Shown: positions 26,429 to 35,695 of the stretch, in pieces
Layout: each line of letters starts with the position of its first letter
Numbering within the stretch: the first letter of the stretch is position 1
Assembly: GCA_031292035.1 (NCBI GenBank)
Contig: JARLHX010000208.1
Coordinates: forward strand, 46,680-110,679
Length of the DNA: 64,000 bases
From: Negativicutes bacterium
Lineage (GTDB): Bacteria > Bacillota_C > Negativicutes > Sporomusales_B > JARLHX01
Direction: 5' to 3'
Notes under the pieces: generated by a model
What the model saw: only the letters and a program-made list of their open reading frames with translations
Told to the model about the DNA's origin: nothing
Database searches by the model: none
Made by a program: the position numbers and the translations under genes

Positions 26429-27361
26429 TTATGCCGCCTGCCTGACGGCGTTGCGGCCGGCAGCCTTGGCCAGATAGAGGGTTTGCCGGGCTTTGGCGAC
26501 AAATGCCTCCGCCTCGGTATCGAGCTCAGGAATAAGGGTCGCCGTTCCCGCGCTGACGGTAACATGGCCGCGAATCCCAGCCGGGTGTTCAATATTTTGG
26601 ATAGCCACAGCCACCCGGATGGCTTCGGCGATAACCAGCGCCCCCAAGCTGTCGGTGTTGGGCAGTACGACGACGAACTCCGCCCCGTCGTTCCGAGCCA
26701 CAAAGTCGCCGCCGCGGCTGATGCTCGAGCATATGGTGTTGGCGACAATCTTCAGGCATTCGTCGCCAACCTGCTGTCCGTAAGTTTGGTTGTAAGCCTT
26801 GAAAAAATCAATATCGAGGACAATCAGCGACAACGGCTGGCCGCTCCGACCGGCACGGCGCCATTCCTCAGCCAAACGCTGGGCGAAAAGGTCGCGGCTG
26901 GCCACACCGGTCAGCCTGTCGTGGCCGGCAAACTGATTTAACTGGTGATCTTTTGCCAGAAGCTCCCGGTTGAGCTGTTCTACAGAATGCTGGTAGTCCA
27001 AGATGCGTTTTCCCAGTGCCAAACGGCTGTGCAGTTCATCCGGCGAAAAAGGCATGGTCAGATAATCGTCCGCCCCGACGTCGAAGCCGGTAGCTATACT
27101 GTCCTGGCCGCCGTTCACCACCAGAATAACGTATAAGTTCTTTTTGTCTTCACTTTGTTTTAGCTTCCGGCACAAGTCAACACCATTCATGCCTGGCATC
27201 AGCCAATCCAGTATCAGCACCATCGGCTCGGTTTTCGCCTGCAGTAACATCCATGCCTCAAGACCATCAGCGGCAGACACTGTCTGGTATCCCCAATCGC
27301 CCACCGTCTTTTGCAGCCCTGTGCGATCCGCCTCGGTTCCCGCAACCAATACTTTCATCAT
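26429..27361 (-). CDS. Degenerate receiver-GGDEF response-regulator-like protein
   Basis: About 310 residues: a receiver-like domain (1-115), a linker helix and a GGDEF-like domain (150-305). The receiver keeps the phospho-acceptor position (Asp52 in LILDWLMPGMNG) but lacks the N-terminal acidic pair (AGTEAD instead of DDE), has Asn83 at the Ser/Thr switch and Met103 in place of the conserved Lys (YLTMPF). The cyclase motif reads RNDGAEF rather than RYGGDEF, losing the metal-binding Asp. It is therefore probably not a working diguanylate cyclase and may bind a ligand or partner instead. Two ATGs follow GGCGGA; I took 27361, while 27358 is equally possible. The trp promoter lies just past its stop codon. 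Confidence 0.85.
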   Translation of the reverse strand: MMKVLVAGTEADRTGLQKTVGDWGYQTVSAADGLEAWMLLQAKTEPMVLILDWLMPGMNGVDLCRKLKQSEDKKNLYVILVVNGGQDSIATGFDVGADDYLTMPFSPDELHSRLALGKRILDYQHSVEQLNRELLAKDHQLNQFAGHDRLTGVASRDLFAQRLAEEWRRAGRSGQPLSLIVLDIDFFKAYNQTYGQQVGDECLKIVANTICSSISRGGDFVARNDGAEFVVVLPNTDSLGALVIAEAIRVAVAIQNIEHPAGIRGHVTVSAGTATLIPELDTEAEAFVAKARQTLYLAKAAGRNAVRQAA

Positions 27362-27517
27362 ACTTCCGCCTTTACACAATAATTATCAATGAAAAATATG
27401 AATCCGCGCATTTAGTGTACACACCATTCGCTATCCCCGAAAAAATATCCTGCCATAGTTTGCTGATAATTTACTAAATTGTCGATTGATAGAAATCAAT
27501 GTCGAAAATATCATCAG

Positions 27518-27547
27518 AAAGACCCGTCCTAACAGGGACGGGTCTTT
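27518..27547 (-). terminator. Terminator after the phenylacetate-CoA ligase gene
   Basis: The stem AAAGACCCGTCC / GGACGGGTCTTT with a short loop lies 7 bases past the stop codon. The U-tract is short (TTTCTG). Confidence 0.65.
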
Positions 27548-27553
27548 GAACAA

Positions 27554-28852
27554 TCAGCCTTTTCGCAAATCGAACACCCGCTGGGCCTTGCCCTCTGATC
27601 GGGCCAGCGTTTTGGGCTGAACCAGCCTGACGGTGGCGTCGATGGACAGCACAACCTTGAGCTTGTGGCGAATCCGGTCCTGGAGACTGTCGAGTACATG
27701 GAACTCGTCCAGCAACGTCTCGTCAGCCAGCTCGACCGTAATTTCGATTTCATCGAGATAGCCTTTTTTCCGGACAAAGATATTGTAGTGCGGCCCGATT
27801 TCCGGAACACCGACAAGGACCCCTTCGATCTGTGACGGGAAGACATTGACGCCACGAATTTTCAGCATGTCGTCAGTCCGCCCCTGCACCTTGGCCATGC
27901 GGATAAGAGTCCGGCCGCACCGGCAGGGCTCGGGGTTCAGGCTGGTGATATCCCGGGTGCGGTAGCGGAGCAGGGCAAACCCTTCTTTAGTAATGGTGGT
28001 AAGAACCAGTTCGCCGGACTGGCCGTAGGGCAGCGATTCGCCGGTAGCCGGATCGACGATTTCAGGGAAGAAGTGGTCTTCATTGATATGCAGGCCGCAC
28101 TTCTCCTGACATTCGCCCGATACTCCCGGACCGATAATCTCGCTCATGCCATAGTTTTCAAGGGCTGTGATGCCCCAAATACGTTCAATCTCCTGGCGCA
28201 TCTCCTCGCTGCAGCCCTCGGCACCGAACAGGCCAAGCCGCAGCTTGAGCGATTTGGGGTCGATGCCCATACCCTGGGCAGTCTCGGCCAGGTACAACGA
28301 ATAGGACGGTGTCCCCACCAGGACGGTGGTCCCGAAATCTTGCATCAGCATGATATGCCGTTCGGTGTTGCCGGTAGAAGCCGGCACAATGGTGGCCCCG
28401 GCCTTTTCGAGGCCATAATGCAGACCAAAAGCGCCGGTAAAAAGTCCATAGCCGAAAGCAACCTGAGCGACATCGTCCTCGCCGGCTCCGGCGGCGCTGA
28501 CAATCCGGGCCACCAAGTTGGTCCACAGGTCGATATCCTTCTGGGTGTAGCCCACAACGGTCGGCTTGCCGGTTGTCCCAGATGACGCATGCAGCCGGAC
28601 GATCTTTTTCAGGGGGACGCTGAACAGCCCATAGGGATAGTTGTCCCTGATATCATCCTTGGTGGTAAAGGGCAGCTTTTCAATATCAGCCAGCGAAGCC
28701 ACGTCTTCCGGTTTTACCCCTCGCTCGTCGAGCACCCGGCTGTAAAAGGGAACATGATCATAAACTTTCCGCACCGTGGTCTGCAGTCTTTCCAATTGCA
28801 ATGTTTCCAGTTGGTCACGCGCCATACATTCTGCTGTTTGATCCCAAATCAT
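27554..28852 (-). CDS. paaK: Phenylacetate-CoA ligase
   Basis: The AMP-forming ligase of 432 residues has the ATP motif HASSGTTGKPTVVGY near residue 90, GAEGCSEEMR near 215, ENYGMSEIIGPGV near 238, YRTRDITSLN near 300 and GRTDDMLKIRGVNVFP near 325. These match PaaK, which activates phenylacetate or related aryl acids. In anaerobes paralogues often act with indolepyruvate ferredoxin oxidoreductase on aryl acids from amino acid breakdown. A lactate-permease homologue lies 49 bases upstream on the same strand, so the pair may import and activate an organic acid. The start has only a modest GGGA ribosome site. Confidence 0.92.
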   Translation of the reverse strand: MIWDQTAECMARDQLETLQLERLQTTVRKVYDHVPFYSRVLDERGVKPEDVASLADIEKLPFTTKDDIRDNYPYGLFSVPLKKIVRLHASSGTTGKPTVVGYTQKDIDLWTNLVARIVSAAGAGEDDVAQVAFGYGLFTGAFGLHYGLEKAGATIVPASTGNTERHIMLMQDFGTTVLVGTPSYSLYLAETAQGMGIDPKSLKLRLGLFGAEGCSEEMRQEIERIWGITALENYGMSEIIGPGVSGECQEKCGLHINEDHFFPEIVDPATGESLPYGQSGELVLTTITKEGFALLRYRTRDITSLNPEPCRCGRTLIRMAKVQGRTDDMLKIRGVNVFPSQIEGVLVGVPEIGPHYNIFVRKKGYLDEIEITVELADETLLDEFHVLDSLQDRIRHKLKVVLSIDATVRLVQPKTLARSEGKAQRVFDLRKG

Positions 28853-28901
28853 CTTATCCAGTCCCTTCGGGGTTTTATGGCTGCCGACGAGGCTTGCGCC
28901 T

Positions 28902-30506
28902 CTAGCAGACCGTTTTCAACATAATCACAATGAAAACCGCCGTCACCGCCGTCAAAATCAGAGAAAAGACAAACGCAACGCGGATGACCTGATTTTCCTG
29001 ACCCAGCTTGTCAATAGACGCCGCAGCATTTTGCAGTTTTGCGGGAGAAATGACGCTAGCCAGACCGCCACCGAAGGCCAGACCGGCGGTGACGATAATC
29101 AGGCTAAATAAATCCATGTTCAGGTTCTTCGCCGTAGTCATAGTATATTTGGCAAACATGGCGACTGTCGATGCCTCGCTGCCGGTGATAAATCCGCCGA
29201 ACAGGCCGATAAAAGCGACAACGGCGCCGTAGGCATCACTGAAGTAGAGGGCCGAATAGTCAGCCAGTACTTTTACCATGCTGGCGGTCTCAAATTTACC
29301 GGTGGCCATGCTGTAGCCCGACATATTCATGATTTCACCGATGGCAAAGAAAATCGCCGCCGAAAAAACCGGCCGGGGGGCCCGTTTCAGCCAGGTGGTT
29401 AGCGTGGCCGATAGCTGGGCGGTTGTCGGCCGGATGAAGGCCATCGAAAGAATGGTGCTGACAAATATCCAGGTATAGGCATTCCACAGGGCCCGGGTGT
29501 CGATATCCGCACCATTGGCAGTCAACCCGGCGATCGGCATCTTCAGCGTCCGGTACAGATAATCGAACAAATCCTTAGGCACATTCAGCGCTAAAATCAG
29601 ACCCACCAACAGCACCCAGGGGGTCAGCGCCTTCCACAACGGAAACTCGGCTTCATAAGCAAGTTCCGCAACGCTCAACGCGCTTCGGTCACACACTTTT
29701 TGATACTTGACCAGCAGGAAGACCACCATGGTCGCGATCACCGCCAGGCCGCAGAGTACGCCGGTAAGGACCACCAGATTGTCATAGCGGTTGGTGAAGT
29801 AGGCCACCACACCGATCACCGCCCCGGTAACAAGGCAGGGCACCCAGCCTTCTTTGATGGCCTGCCACTTGCCGACAATCCAGAGCATGGAAAAGCCGAT
29901 CAAGGTGGACACCAGCGGCAGAAACAAATAAAAGGCCATCCCCGCCTGAGACAGGGTGATTTCATTGCCTTTGCCCAAAAAGGCGTTGGCCATATCGACA
30001 AATACCACGATAGGCGCCCCTAATAGGGCGTAGGTACAAAGCGAATCATAGCCGATGGCCGGCAAGGCAATGGCGACATAAGTCGAATAGCCCATGGCCA
30101 CCAGGATGGGCGGCAGCAGCGAAACCGGCGTGGCCCCCACCGAGACCATCAGGGTCCCAAAGCCGATGTTGATCATCATAATCTGAATGGCCCGGTTCTC
30201 GCTGGCGATGGTCTTGATGAAAATAATGATCCGCTTCAATGCGCCAGTGTGCTCCATATAGGCCATCTGCAGCAGTGAGGTCGCCACGATGAGCGATACG
30301 GCAAAGGACCGGATGAAGCCGGCAACCGTTGATCGCAAGATGACTTCAAGGCTAGTCTGGAAGGCCAGATAAGCGACGATGGAAATGGTCAGCCAGCCTA
30401 CAATGCCGCTGATATCGGCCGCTTTTTTCCAGACGATCAGCATCAGCAGAATCACAACAATGGGCAATAACGTCAAAAGCAACGCGTCGATGAAACTTAC
30501 CCCCAT
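28902..30506 (-). CDS. L-lactate permease (LctP/LldP) family transporter
   Basis: At 534 residues with about 13 hydrophobic segments, it has the family motifs SVGATPVSLLPPILVAMGY near residue 122 and GLFGGFITGSEASTVAMF near residue 430. LctP proteins bring in lactate or glycolate with protons. The start is unusual: AGGAG runs directly into the ATG with no spacer and the in-frame codon two before it is TAG, so no earlier start is possible. Its partner on the strand is paaK, which suggests the substrate may be a hydroxy or aryl acid. Confidence 0.88.
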   Translation of the reverse strand: MGVSFIDALLLTLLPIVVILLMLIVWKKAADISGIVGWLTISIVAYLAFQTSLEVILRSTVAGFIRSFAVSLIVATSLLQMAYMEHTGALKRIIIFIKTIASENRAIQIMMINIGFGTLMVSVGATPVSLLPPILVAMGYSTYVAIALPAIGYDSLCTYALLGAPIVVFVDMANAFLGKGNEITLSQAGMAFYLFLPLVSTLIGFSMLWIVGKWQAIKEGWVPCLVTGAVIGVVAYFTNRYDNLVVLTGVLCGLAVIATMVVFLLVKYQKVCDRSALSVAELAYEAEFPLWKALTPWVLLVGLILALNVPKDLFDYLYRTLKMPIAGLTANGADIDTRALWNAYTWIFVSTILSMAFIRPTTAQLSATLTTWLKRAPRPVFSAAIFFAIGEIMNMSGYSMATGKFETASMVKVLADYSALYFSDAYGAVVAFIGLFGGFITGSEASTVAMFAKYTMTTAKNLNMDLFSLIIVTAGLAFGGGLASVISPAKLQNAAASIDKLGQENQVIRVAFVFSLILTAVTAVFIVIMLKTVC

Positions 30507-30653
30507 CTCCTATGGAAAGAATTGCGTTTACACTTTATATGTATAAATGCCTGAGACACCATAATTTTGTTAAGATTCGCCGGAAAAGTCATCTGTCCTG
30601 CCTCAAAATTCACTTTTTCCCGCCTGCCAGCCACAAAATTCCAGTACCTACCG

Positions 30654-30685
30654 AAAAAAGACGCCCCCTTTGCAGGGAGCGTCTT
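30654..30685 (-). terminator. Terminator after the NlpC/P60 gene
   Basis: The minus-strand stem AAGACGCTCCC / GGGGGCGTCTT is followed by a TTTTTTC tract, 18 bases past the stop codon. Confidence 0.88.
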
Positions 30686-30702
30686 CAGCGTTTCAGGTTT
30701 TG

Positions 30703-31188
30703 TCACAACAGCCGACGGGCACCGAGATACCTCGGCTTCCAGTAACTGTCGCCAAGAGGGGTGACAGTTACCCCGTGGCTGGATGAAGCGTGGATAAAAT
30801 TTCCGTTGCCGGCGTAAATCCCGCAATGGGAAGCGCCTTTTTCATAGGTGGTAAAAAACACAACATCGCCTGGCTGCAGATCCTTTTGGGCTACCGGTTT
30901 CCCTGTTTCAAACTGTTTATCTGCCGTCCGCGGCAGCTTTACGCCATTAAGATCAAAGACATACCAGACAAAGCCTGAGCAGTCGAAGCCCTTGGAGGTA
31001 GTGCCGCCAAACTTGTAAGGAACACCCCGATATTTTAGGGCGGTGGCGACAATGGCCTCCCCCTTGATTGGTTTTGCGGCCTCTTTTCCGAAGGCTGTGA
31101 CAGCTTGTCCTTCCACTGCGGCATACGCAGCCGTCGGGACAATCAGCACCAGCGCCGTCAAGAGCAGGATGCCGACCAGTATACGCAT
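30703..31188 (-). CDS. Exported NlpC/P60 (C40) peptidoglycan endopeptidase
   Basis: The 161-residue precursor has a signal peptide (MRILVGILLLTALVLIVPTAAYA) and one NlpC/P60 domain. The catalytic Cys is in FDCSGFVWY near residue 70, the His in ASHCGIYAG near 122 and the third residue in NFIHASS near 135. Such enzymes cut gamma-D-Glu-meso-DAP stem-peptide bonds in the cell wall. No SH3 or LysM targeting domain is present. ATG 31188 has GGGGGG about 6 bases upstream; the TTG at 31206 precedes the ribosome site. Confidence 0.92.
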   Translation of the reverse strand: MRILVGILLLTALVLIVPTAAYAAVEGQAVTAFGKEAAKPIKGEAIVATALKYRGVPYKFGGTTSKGFDCSGFVWYVFDLNGVKLPRTADKQFETGKPVAQKDLQPGDVVFFTTYEKGASHCGIYAGNGNFIHASSSHGVTVTPLGDSYWKPRYLGARRLL

Positions 31189-31275
31189 TGCTATCCCCCC
31201 TTGCAAAAAACAAGTGGCGAAGATTTCTATTTTATTATTTCTCCCGAAATATGCCGATTCCTGCCGGAATCCGGC

Positions 31276-31470
31276 TTATTCGATAACTTCCTGCACCCGG
31301 CCGACAATGCCGTTATCCAGACGGACCTTGATGCCGCGGTGGTGCACGGCGCTGTTGGTCAACAGATCCTTTACCACACCTTCGGTAAGTTGACCACTGC
31401 GCTGGTGTTCCTTCTGGACAATCTTCACCTTGCTGCCTGGCCTGATATTTTTACGCTCTGTTCCGTTCAT
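31276..31470 (-). CDS. YwbE family protein (DUF2196)
   Basis: The 64-residue protein begins MNGTERKNIRPGSKVKIVQK and contains GVVKDLLTNSAVHHRGIKVRL, the conserved core of B. subtilis YwbE. The function is unknown; the small beta-rich fold suggests nucleic-acid or protein binding. AGGAG lies 7 bases before the ATG at 31470. It follows the ABC-F gene by 23 bases on the same strand and is likely co-transcribed. Confidence 0.88.
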   Translation of the reverse strand: MNGTERKNIRPGSKVKIVQKEHQRSGQLTEGVVKDLLTNSAVHHRGIKVRLDNGIVGRVQEVIE

Positions 31471-31493
31471 CTTTCTACTCCTAAGACAATATT

Positions 31494-33050
31494 CTATACA
31501 ATCTTGGTTGTCCAGTCTTCGACACTCCAAACCATGGTGACCCAGTCTTCATAGAAGTCGGGTTCGTGCGAAACCAGCAGAATGCTTCCTTTATATTCCT
31601 GCAAGGCTCGCTTCAGTTCGGCTTTGGCGTCAGTATCAAGATGATTGGTGGGCTCATCCAGCACCAGCCAATTGACTTCTTTCAGCATGAGTTTGCAGAG
31701 CCGCACCTTGGCATTTTCGCCACCGCTCAGCACCATCATCTGGCTGGTGATGTGGTCGTTGGTAAGACCACAGCGGGCCAGCGCCGACCGAACTTCAAAA
31801 TTGGTCATCCCCGGGTACTCCTGCCAGATTTCCTCGATGGCGGTATTGGTGTTGCGGCGGGATGACTCCTGCTCAAAGTAGCCGGGGTAGAGGTAGTCGC
31901 CCAGCTCCACCTTGCCGGCCAATGGCGGAATCTGCCCGAGCAGGGTTTTCAGAAGGGTTGATTTCCCCAGGCCGTTGACGCCGCGCAGGGCCACCTTCTG
32001 GCCGCGCTCCAGGGCGATATCCACCGGTCGGGTCAGCGGTTCGTCATACCCCAGCACCAGGCCGGAGGCTTCGACGATGAAGCGGCCCGGCGTCCGTGCT
32101 TCGCGGAATTGAAACACCGGTTTGGGTTTCTCCCGCGGTTTTTCCAGCACTTCCATCTTGTCCAGCCGCTTCTGGCGGCTGTTGGCCATTCCGCGGGTGG
32201 CCACCCGGGCCTTGTTGCGGGCGATGAAATCTTCCATCCGCTCCACTTCCTGCTGCTGCCGTTCGTAAGCCCTCAGTTCCTGGCCTTTTCTCATGGCGAA
32301 CATCTGCTGGAACTGGTCATAGTCGCCGCTATAGCGCGTCAGGACAGTGCTTTCCACATGATAGATGACATTGACCACTTCATTCAGAAAGGGGATGTCA
32401 TGCGATACTAGAATAAAGCTGTTTTCATAGTTCTTTAGATAGCGTTTAAGCCATTCGATATGTTCAACATCCAAATAGTTGGTCGGCTCATCAAGGATGA
32501 GGATGGTGGGGTTCTGGAGCAGCAGTTTGGTCAATAGCACCTTGGTCCGCTGGCCGCCGCTCAGGTCGGCCACATCCCGGTCGAGGCCGATTTCACCCAA
32601 CCCCAGCCCGTTGGCCACCTCTTCGATTTTGGCGTCAAGCACATAGAATCCGCCGTGCTCCAAAAGGTCCTGGATTTCGCCGACGTCTTCCATCATCTGT
32701 TCCAATTCCTTGGGCTCGGCAGTGGCCATCTTGTCATAGAGGGCCAGCGCCTCGGTCTCCAGGTCGAACATTGCCTGGAAGGCTTCCCGCAGCGCATCGC
32801 GGATGGTCTTGCCCCGGCTGAGAACGGCGTGTTGGTCAAGATAGCCCACCGTTACCCGGTTCGACCACTCGACCTTGCCTTCGTCTGGCGCAAGCTGGCC
32901 GGTGATGATCCCGAGGAAGGTCGATTTGCCTTCGCCGTTGGCGCCGATCAGGCCGACATGCTCCCCTTTGAGCAGCCGGAACGAAGCATTCTCCAGTATT
33001 TTGCGGGCCCCAAACCCGTGGGTAACATTTTCAACTGTCAGTACACTCAT
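31494..33050 (-). CDS. ABC-F family ATPase (YkpA/YbiT type)
   Basis: At 518 residues with two ATPase domains and no membrane segment. Walker A motifs are GANGEGKST near 36 and GVNGLGKST near 360; signatures are LSGGQRTKVLL and LSGGENAKVRL; Walker B motifs are ILILDEPTNYLD and WLVLDEPTNHLD. The linker of about 80 charged residues between them (ERQQQEVERMEDFIARNKAR) is the arm typical of ABC-F proteins, which act on ribosomes. The sequence most resembles YkpA/YbiT-type factors, not known antibiotic-resistance members. ATG follows AGGAG by 8 bases. Confidence 0.92.
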   Translation of the reverse strand: MSVLTVENVTHGFGARKILENASFRLLKGEHVGLIGANGEGKSTFLGIITGQLAPDEGKVEWSNRVTVGYLDQHAVLSRGKTIRDALREAFQAMFDLETEALALYDKMATAEPKELEQMMEDVGEIQDLLEHGGFYVLDAKIEEVANGLGLGEIGLDRDVADLSGGQRTKVLLTKLLLQNPTILILDEPTNYLDVEHIEWLKRYLKNYENSFILVSHDIPFLNEVVNVIYHVESTVLTRYSGDYDQFQQMFAMRKGQELRAYERQQQEVERMEDFIARNKARVATRGMANSRQKRLDKMEVLEKPREKPKPVFQFREARTPGRFIVEASGLVLGYDEPLTRPVDIALERGQKVALRGVNGLGKSTLLKTLLGQIPPLAGKVELGDYLYPGYFEQESSRRNTNTAIEEIWQEYPGMTNFEVRSALARCGLTNDHITSQMMVLSGGENAKVRLCKLMLKEVNWLVLDEPTNHLDTDAKAELKRALQEYKGSILLVSHEPDFYEDWVTMVWSVEDWTTKIV

Positions 33051-33218
33051 ATCGATTACTCCTGTTTGTGGTATTGCAAATGCTTCTTTATTCTAGCTCA
33101 GACAGAGGGCGAATGTCAAAGAAAAACCGCCTGCCGCAGCCCAACGAGCTAGATTTTTACATCCTCTTAGTAAAATTTGAATCTACTTCCAATCCAGCGA
33201 AAAAGGCAGCAAAATACG

Positions 33219-33250
33219 AAAGCCTGCAATCGTCCATGATTGCAGGCTTT
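33219..33250 (-). terminator. Terminator after the DASS transporter gene
   Basis: A perfect 13-bp stem (AAAGCCTGCAATC / GATTGCAGGCTTT) with a 6-base loop, 27 bases past the stop. The minus-strand tail is TTTCGTATTTT. Confidence 0.75.
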
Positions 33251-33276
33251 AAAGACCGTTTAGGCCAACCGGGCTG

Positions 33277-34686
33277 TCAGTACCACAGCCCGATCAGTTT
33301 CCAGTAGACAGTACCGACCGTCAAATAGAGAATTGCGTGAAGGGCTGTCACCATCAGTCCCAGCAGCCACCAGGCTTTTTTGTCGGTATAACCCTTGGCA
33401 AATAGCAGCGGCCCCAGGCCGTTGCCGTAATGGGTCAGGGTCGAAGAAATCACCATCAGAAAGGCTGCCAGAAAAAAGGCGGGATATTTGGGCACGCCGG
33501 TGGCGGCAATGAAGGAAAAGAGCAGCGGCGCAAAGGCGGCGACATAACCCACCAGCGACGCGAAAAGATAGTGGGGCAATGTCGCGAGCAGGGTGATGAT
33601 CACCAGCACGGTAAAGGTCTCCAGGCCCTGGGTGGGAATCAGCTGTTTTAAAGACACGGCAAACCAGGAGAAAAAACCGGTGCCAGCCAACCCGGCCGAC
33701 AGGCCGAGGATGGCGCCAAACCAGGTGAGCATCGCCCAGGCCTCCTTGGCTTCGGCGATATCTTTCCACTCAACGACCCGCAGAAGGAGCATCAACGAAA
33801 TACCGATAAATGCCACCAGGGTCGCATCCAGCATGGTAATCGAACCAGTGGCCCACAAAGTGAGAATGGTCAGGAAAATAAAGGCTGCGAAGTATTCGTT
33901 CCGGGTGACCGGCCCCATTGCCGCCAGCTGATCTGCGGCTGCTCGCCGAATGCCGCCCAGATCGGTCAGCTGCGGCGGATAGACTTTGTAGAGCAAATAG
34001 GGGATCAGCAAAAAGCCGATAAACCCCGGCAAAGCGGCGACAGCCCACAACGACCAGGTCACATCGATCCCCAGGGTTTGCTGCGCCAGTTTGACATTCA
34101 GCAGGTTCGGCCCCATCCCGGTCATGAAGATGCTGCCTGTTGTCATACAAATGGTGTACATCAAGACAGTCAAATAAGCCCCGATTCGCCGGGAAGTGGC
34201 TCCCGGCTTGCAGTCACAGGCTTCGATAACTCCTTCGGCCAGGGGAAAGACGATCCCCCCGCCGCGGGCCGGCGCTGCCGGTGTGCTTGTCGCCAGCAAT
34301 AGGTCAAGAAAACTCAGTATATAGCCCAGGCGAAGGGACGTTGTACCGAACCGGCTGATAAGCGAAAGGCCGATCCGCCGCGCCAGACCGGATTTTTTGA
34401 AGCCGATACTGATCATCACCGCCACCACGATCAGCCACAGGGTACTGTCGGTATAGCCGACAAGCACGTCCTTCAGCGGTACGGCGAACATTCCGGCGGC
34501 AGTCACCGCCAGCAGCAAAACGGCCGCTTCCGGCAGCGGCTGAAGAATCAGGGCCAGGATGGCGGCCAAAAAAATCCCGAATAGGTGCCAAGCGGCAATC
34601 TTCAGCCCCGCCGGGGCCGGAATGACAAAAAACAGCACAGCGACTAAAGCCGAAACTACCAATTTCAGGATCGTACGGTTATCCAT
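33277..34686 (-). CDS. DASS (SLC13) family sodium:anion symporter
   Basis: This 469-residue, 11-13 segment carrier has the conserved ATSTPAAPARGGGIVFPL stretch near residue 135 and HYGNGLGPLLFAKGY near residue 425, typical of divalent anion:Na+ symporters such as CitT/TtdT/YflS. Substrates of the class are di- and tricarboxylates or sulfate; I cannot choose. ATG 34686 is 6 bases past AGGAGG, while ATG 34692 abuts it. It follows the ArsC-like gene by 13 bases and is probably in the same transcript. Confidence 0.9.
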   Translation of the reverse strand: MDNRTILKLVVSALVAVLFFVIPAPAGLKIAAWHLFGIFLAAILALILQPLPEAAVLLLAVTAAGMFAVPLKDVLVGYTDSTLWLIVVAVMISIGFKKSGLARRIGLSLISRFGTTSLRLGYILSFLDLLLATSTPAAPARGGGIVFPLAEGVIEACDCKPGATSRRIGAYLTVLMYTICMTTGSIFMTGMGPNLLNVKLAQQTLGIDVTWSLWAVAALPGFIGFLLIPYLLYKVYPPQLTDLGGIRRAAADQLAAMGPVTRNEYFAAFIFLTILTLWATGSITMLDATLVAFIGISLMLLLRVVEWKDIAEAKEAWAMLTWFGAILGLSAGLAGTGFFSWFAVSLKQLIPTQGLETFTVLVIITLLATLPHYLFASLVGYVAAFAPLLFSFIAATGVPKYPAFFLAAFLMVISSTLTHYGNGLGPLLFAKGYTDKKAWWLLGLMVTALHAILYLTVGTVYWKLIGLWY

Positions 34687-34699
34687 CGTCATCCTCCTG

Positions 34700-35032
34700 C
34701 TAGCTCCATGTCTGCCAGATTTCCGGACAGTAGCCGACTGTCGCCTGCGGTCCGTTGCGGACGATTGGCGTTTTAAACAGCAGCGGATTGGCCAGCAGCA
34801 CCTCTATGACATCATGGCGGATGTACTTCAGATTGCGTTTGGCATATTCCTTGCCGTCGCGATCGATCAGGTTGTCCAGCCCCACCGCCGACCTCACCCT
34901 GTCCAGCTCACCTTTGCTCAAACCTTTTACCGTCAGATCGATAAACTGAAAGGAGATGGACCGTTCTTTGAAATAACGCTCAGCTTTGCGGGTATCCTGG
35001 CATTTTTTTACGCCAAATATCTGGATGTTCAC
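34700..35032 (-). CDS. ArsC/Spx/YffB-family thioredoxin-fold protein
   Basis: The 110-residue protein starts MNIQIFGVKKCQDTRKAERYF, with the single catalytic-type Cys11 of the ArsC family, and has KTPIVRNG near residue 86, the family cis-Pro region. It lacks the CxxC of Spx redox switches and no arsenic-resistance genes are nearby, so it is most likely a YffB-like thiol reductase of unknown substrate. The gene precedes the DASS carrier. Confidence 0.85.
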   Translation of the reverse strand: MNIQIFGVKKCQDTRKAERYFKERSISFQFIDLTVKGLSKGELDRVRSAVGLDNLIDRDGKEYAKRNLKYIRHDVIEVLLANPLLFKTPIVRNGPQATVGYCPEIWQTWS

Positions 35033-35089
35033 TAGCCGTCCTTCACCCCCGGGTCACTTGCATCCATGCCGCTGCCACAGGAATCAGTC

Positions 35090-35695
35090 TCAATTCTTTT
35101 CTTCAATAACAACCTTGCGAATGACCACCTTTTCTGCCGGCTGGTCGTTAGCGCCGGTCTTGACCTTGCCGATTGCCTTGACGACATCGAGTCCCTCGAC
35201 TACCTTGCCGAATACGGCATGTTTGCCGTCCAGCCAAGGAGTTTTGTCCAGAGTAATGAAGAATTGCGAGCCGCCGGTATTCGGTCCGGCGTTGGCCATC
35301 GACAAGATTCCGGCGGAGTCGTGCTTCAGGTCAGGGGAAAACTCATCCTTGATGGAGTAGCCTGGCCCGCCGGTGCCGTTGCCGCTGGGGTCACCGCCCT
35401 GGATCATGAAATTGTCGATAATCCGGTGAAAAATCAGGCCGTCATAAAAGCCTTTTTGCGCCAGTTGGATAAAATTCTTGGTTGTCAGTGGCGCCCGCTC
35501 GGTAAAGAGCTGAATGGTGAAATTGCCTTTAGATGTTTCAAATCTGGCAAAGGTTTTTTCCGCCGCCATCCCGGCAGTGGCTTTGGGTGCGGCCGGAGCA
35601 GCCGGCGTGGTTGGCGCCTGGGCGGCACAACCGCTAAGCATGAGCAAAAGTAGCGCCAATACTCCTACCAGCGCAAGAGTTGCTGTTCTTTTCAT
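35090..35695 (-). CDS. Lipoprotein cyclophilin peptidyl-prolyl isomerase
   Basis: The 201-residue precursor has a lipobox LSGC (Cys23) after a hydrophobic signal, then an Ala/Pro-rich linker and a cyclophilin domain with [17 protein letters not shown] and [15 protein letters not shown]. It should be membrane-anchored outside the cytoplasm and assist folding of exported proteins. The catalytic domain closely resembles the cytosolic paralogue at 10569-11039. Its ATG overlaps the cupin stop by four bases (ATGA), so it is translationally coupled. Confidence 0.93.
   Translation of the reverse strand: MKRTATLALVGVLALLLLMLSGCAAQAPTTPAAPAAPKATAGMAAEKTFARFETSKGNFTIQLFTERAPLTTKNFIQLAQKGFYDGLIFHRIIDNFMIQGGDPSGNGTGGPGYSIKDEFSPDLKHDSAGILSMANAGPNTGGSQFFITLDKTPWLDGKHAVFGKVVEGLDVVKAIGKVKTGANDQPAEKVVIRKVVIEEKN

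Noticed and set aside
30497..30826. A 109-codon minus-strand frame between the permease and NlpC/P60 genes.
   Set aside because: It overlaps the end of the NlpC/P60 gene and runs through its terminator hairpin; composition is not protein-like.
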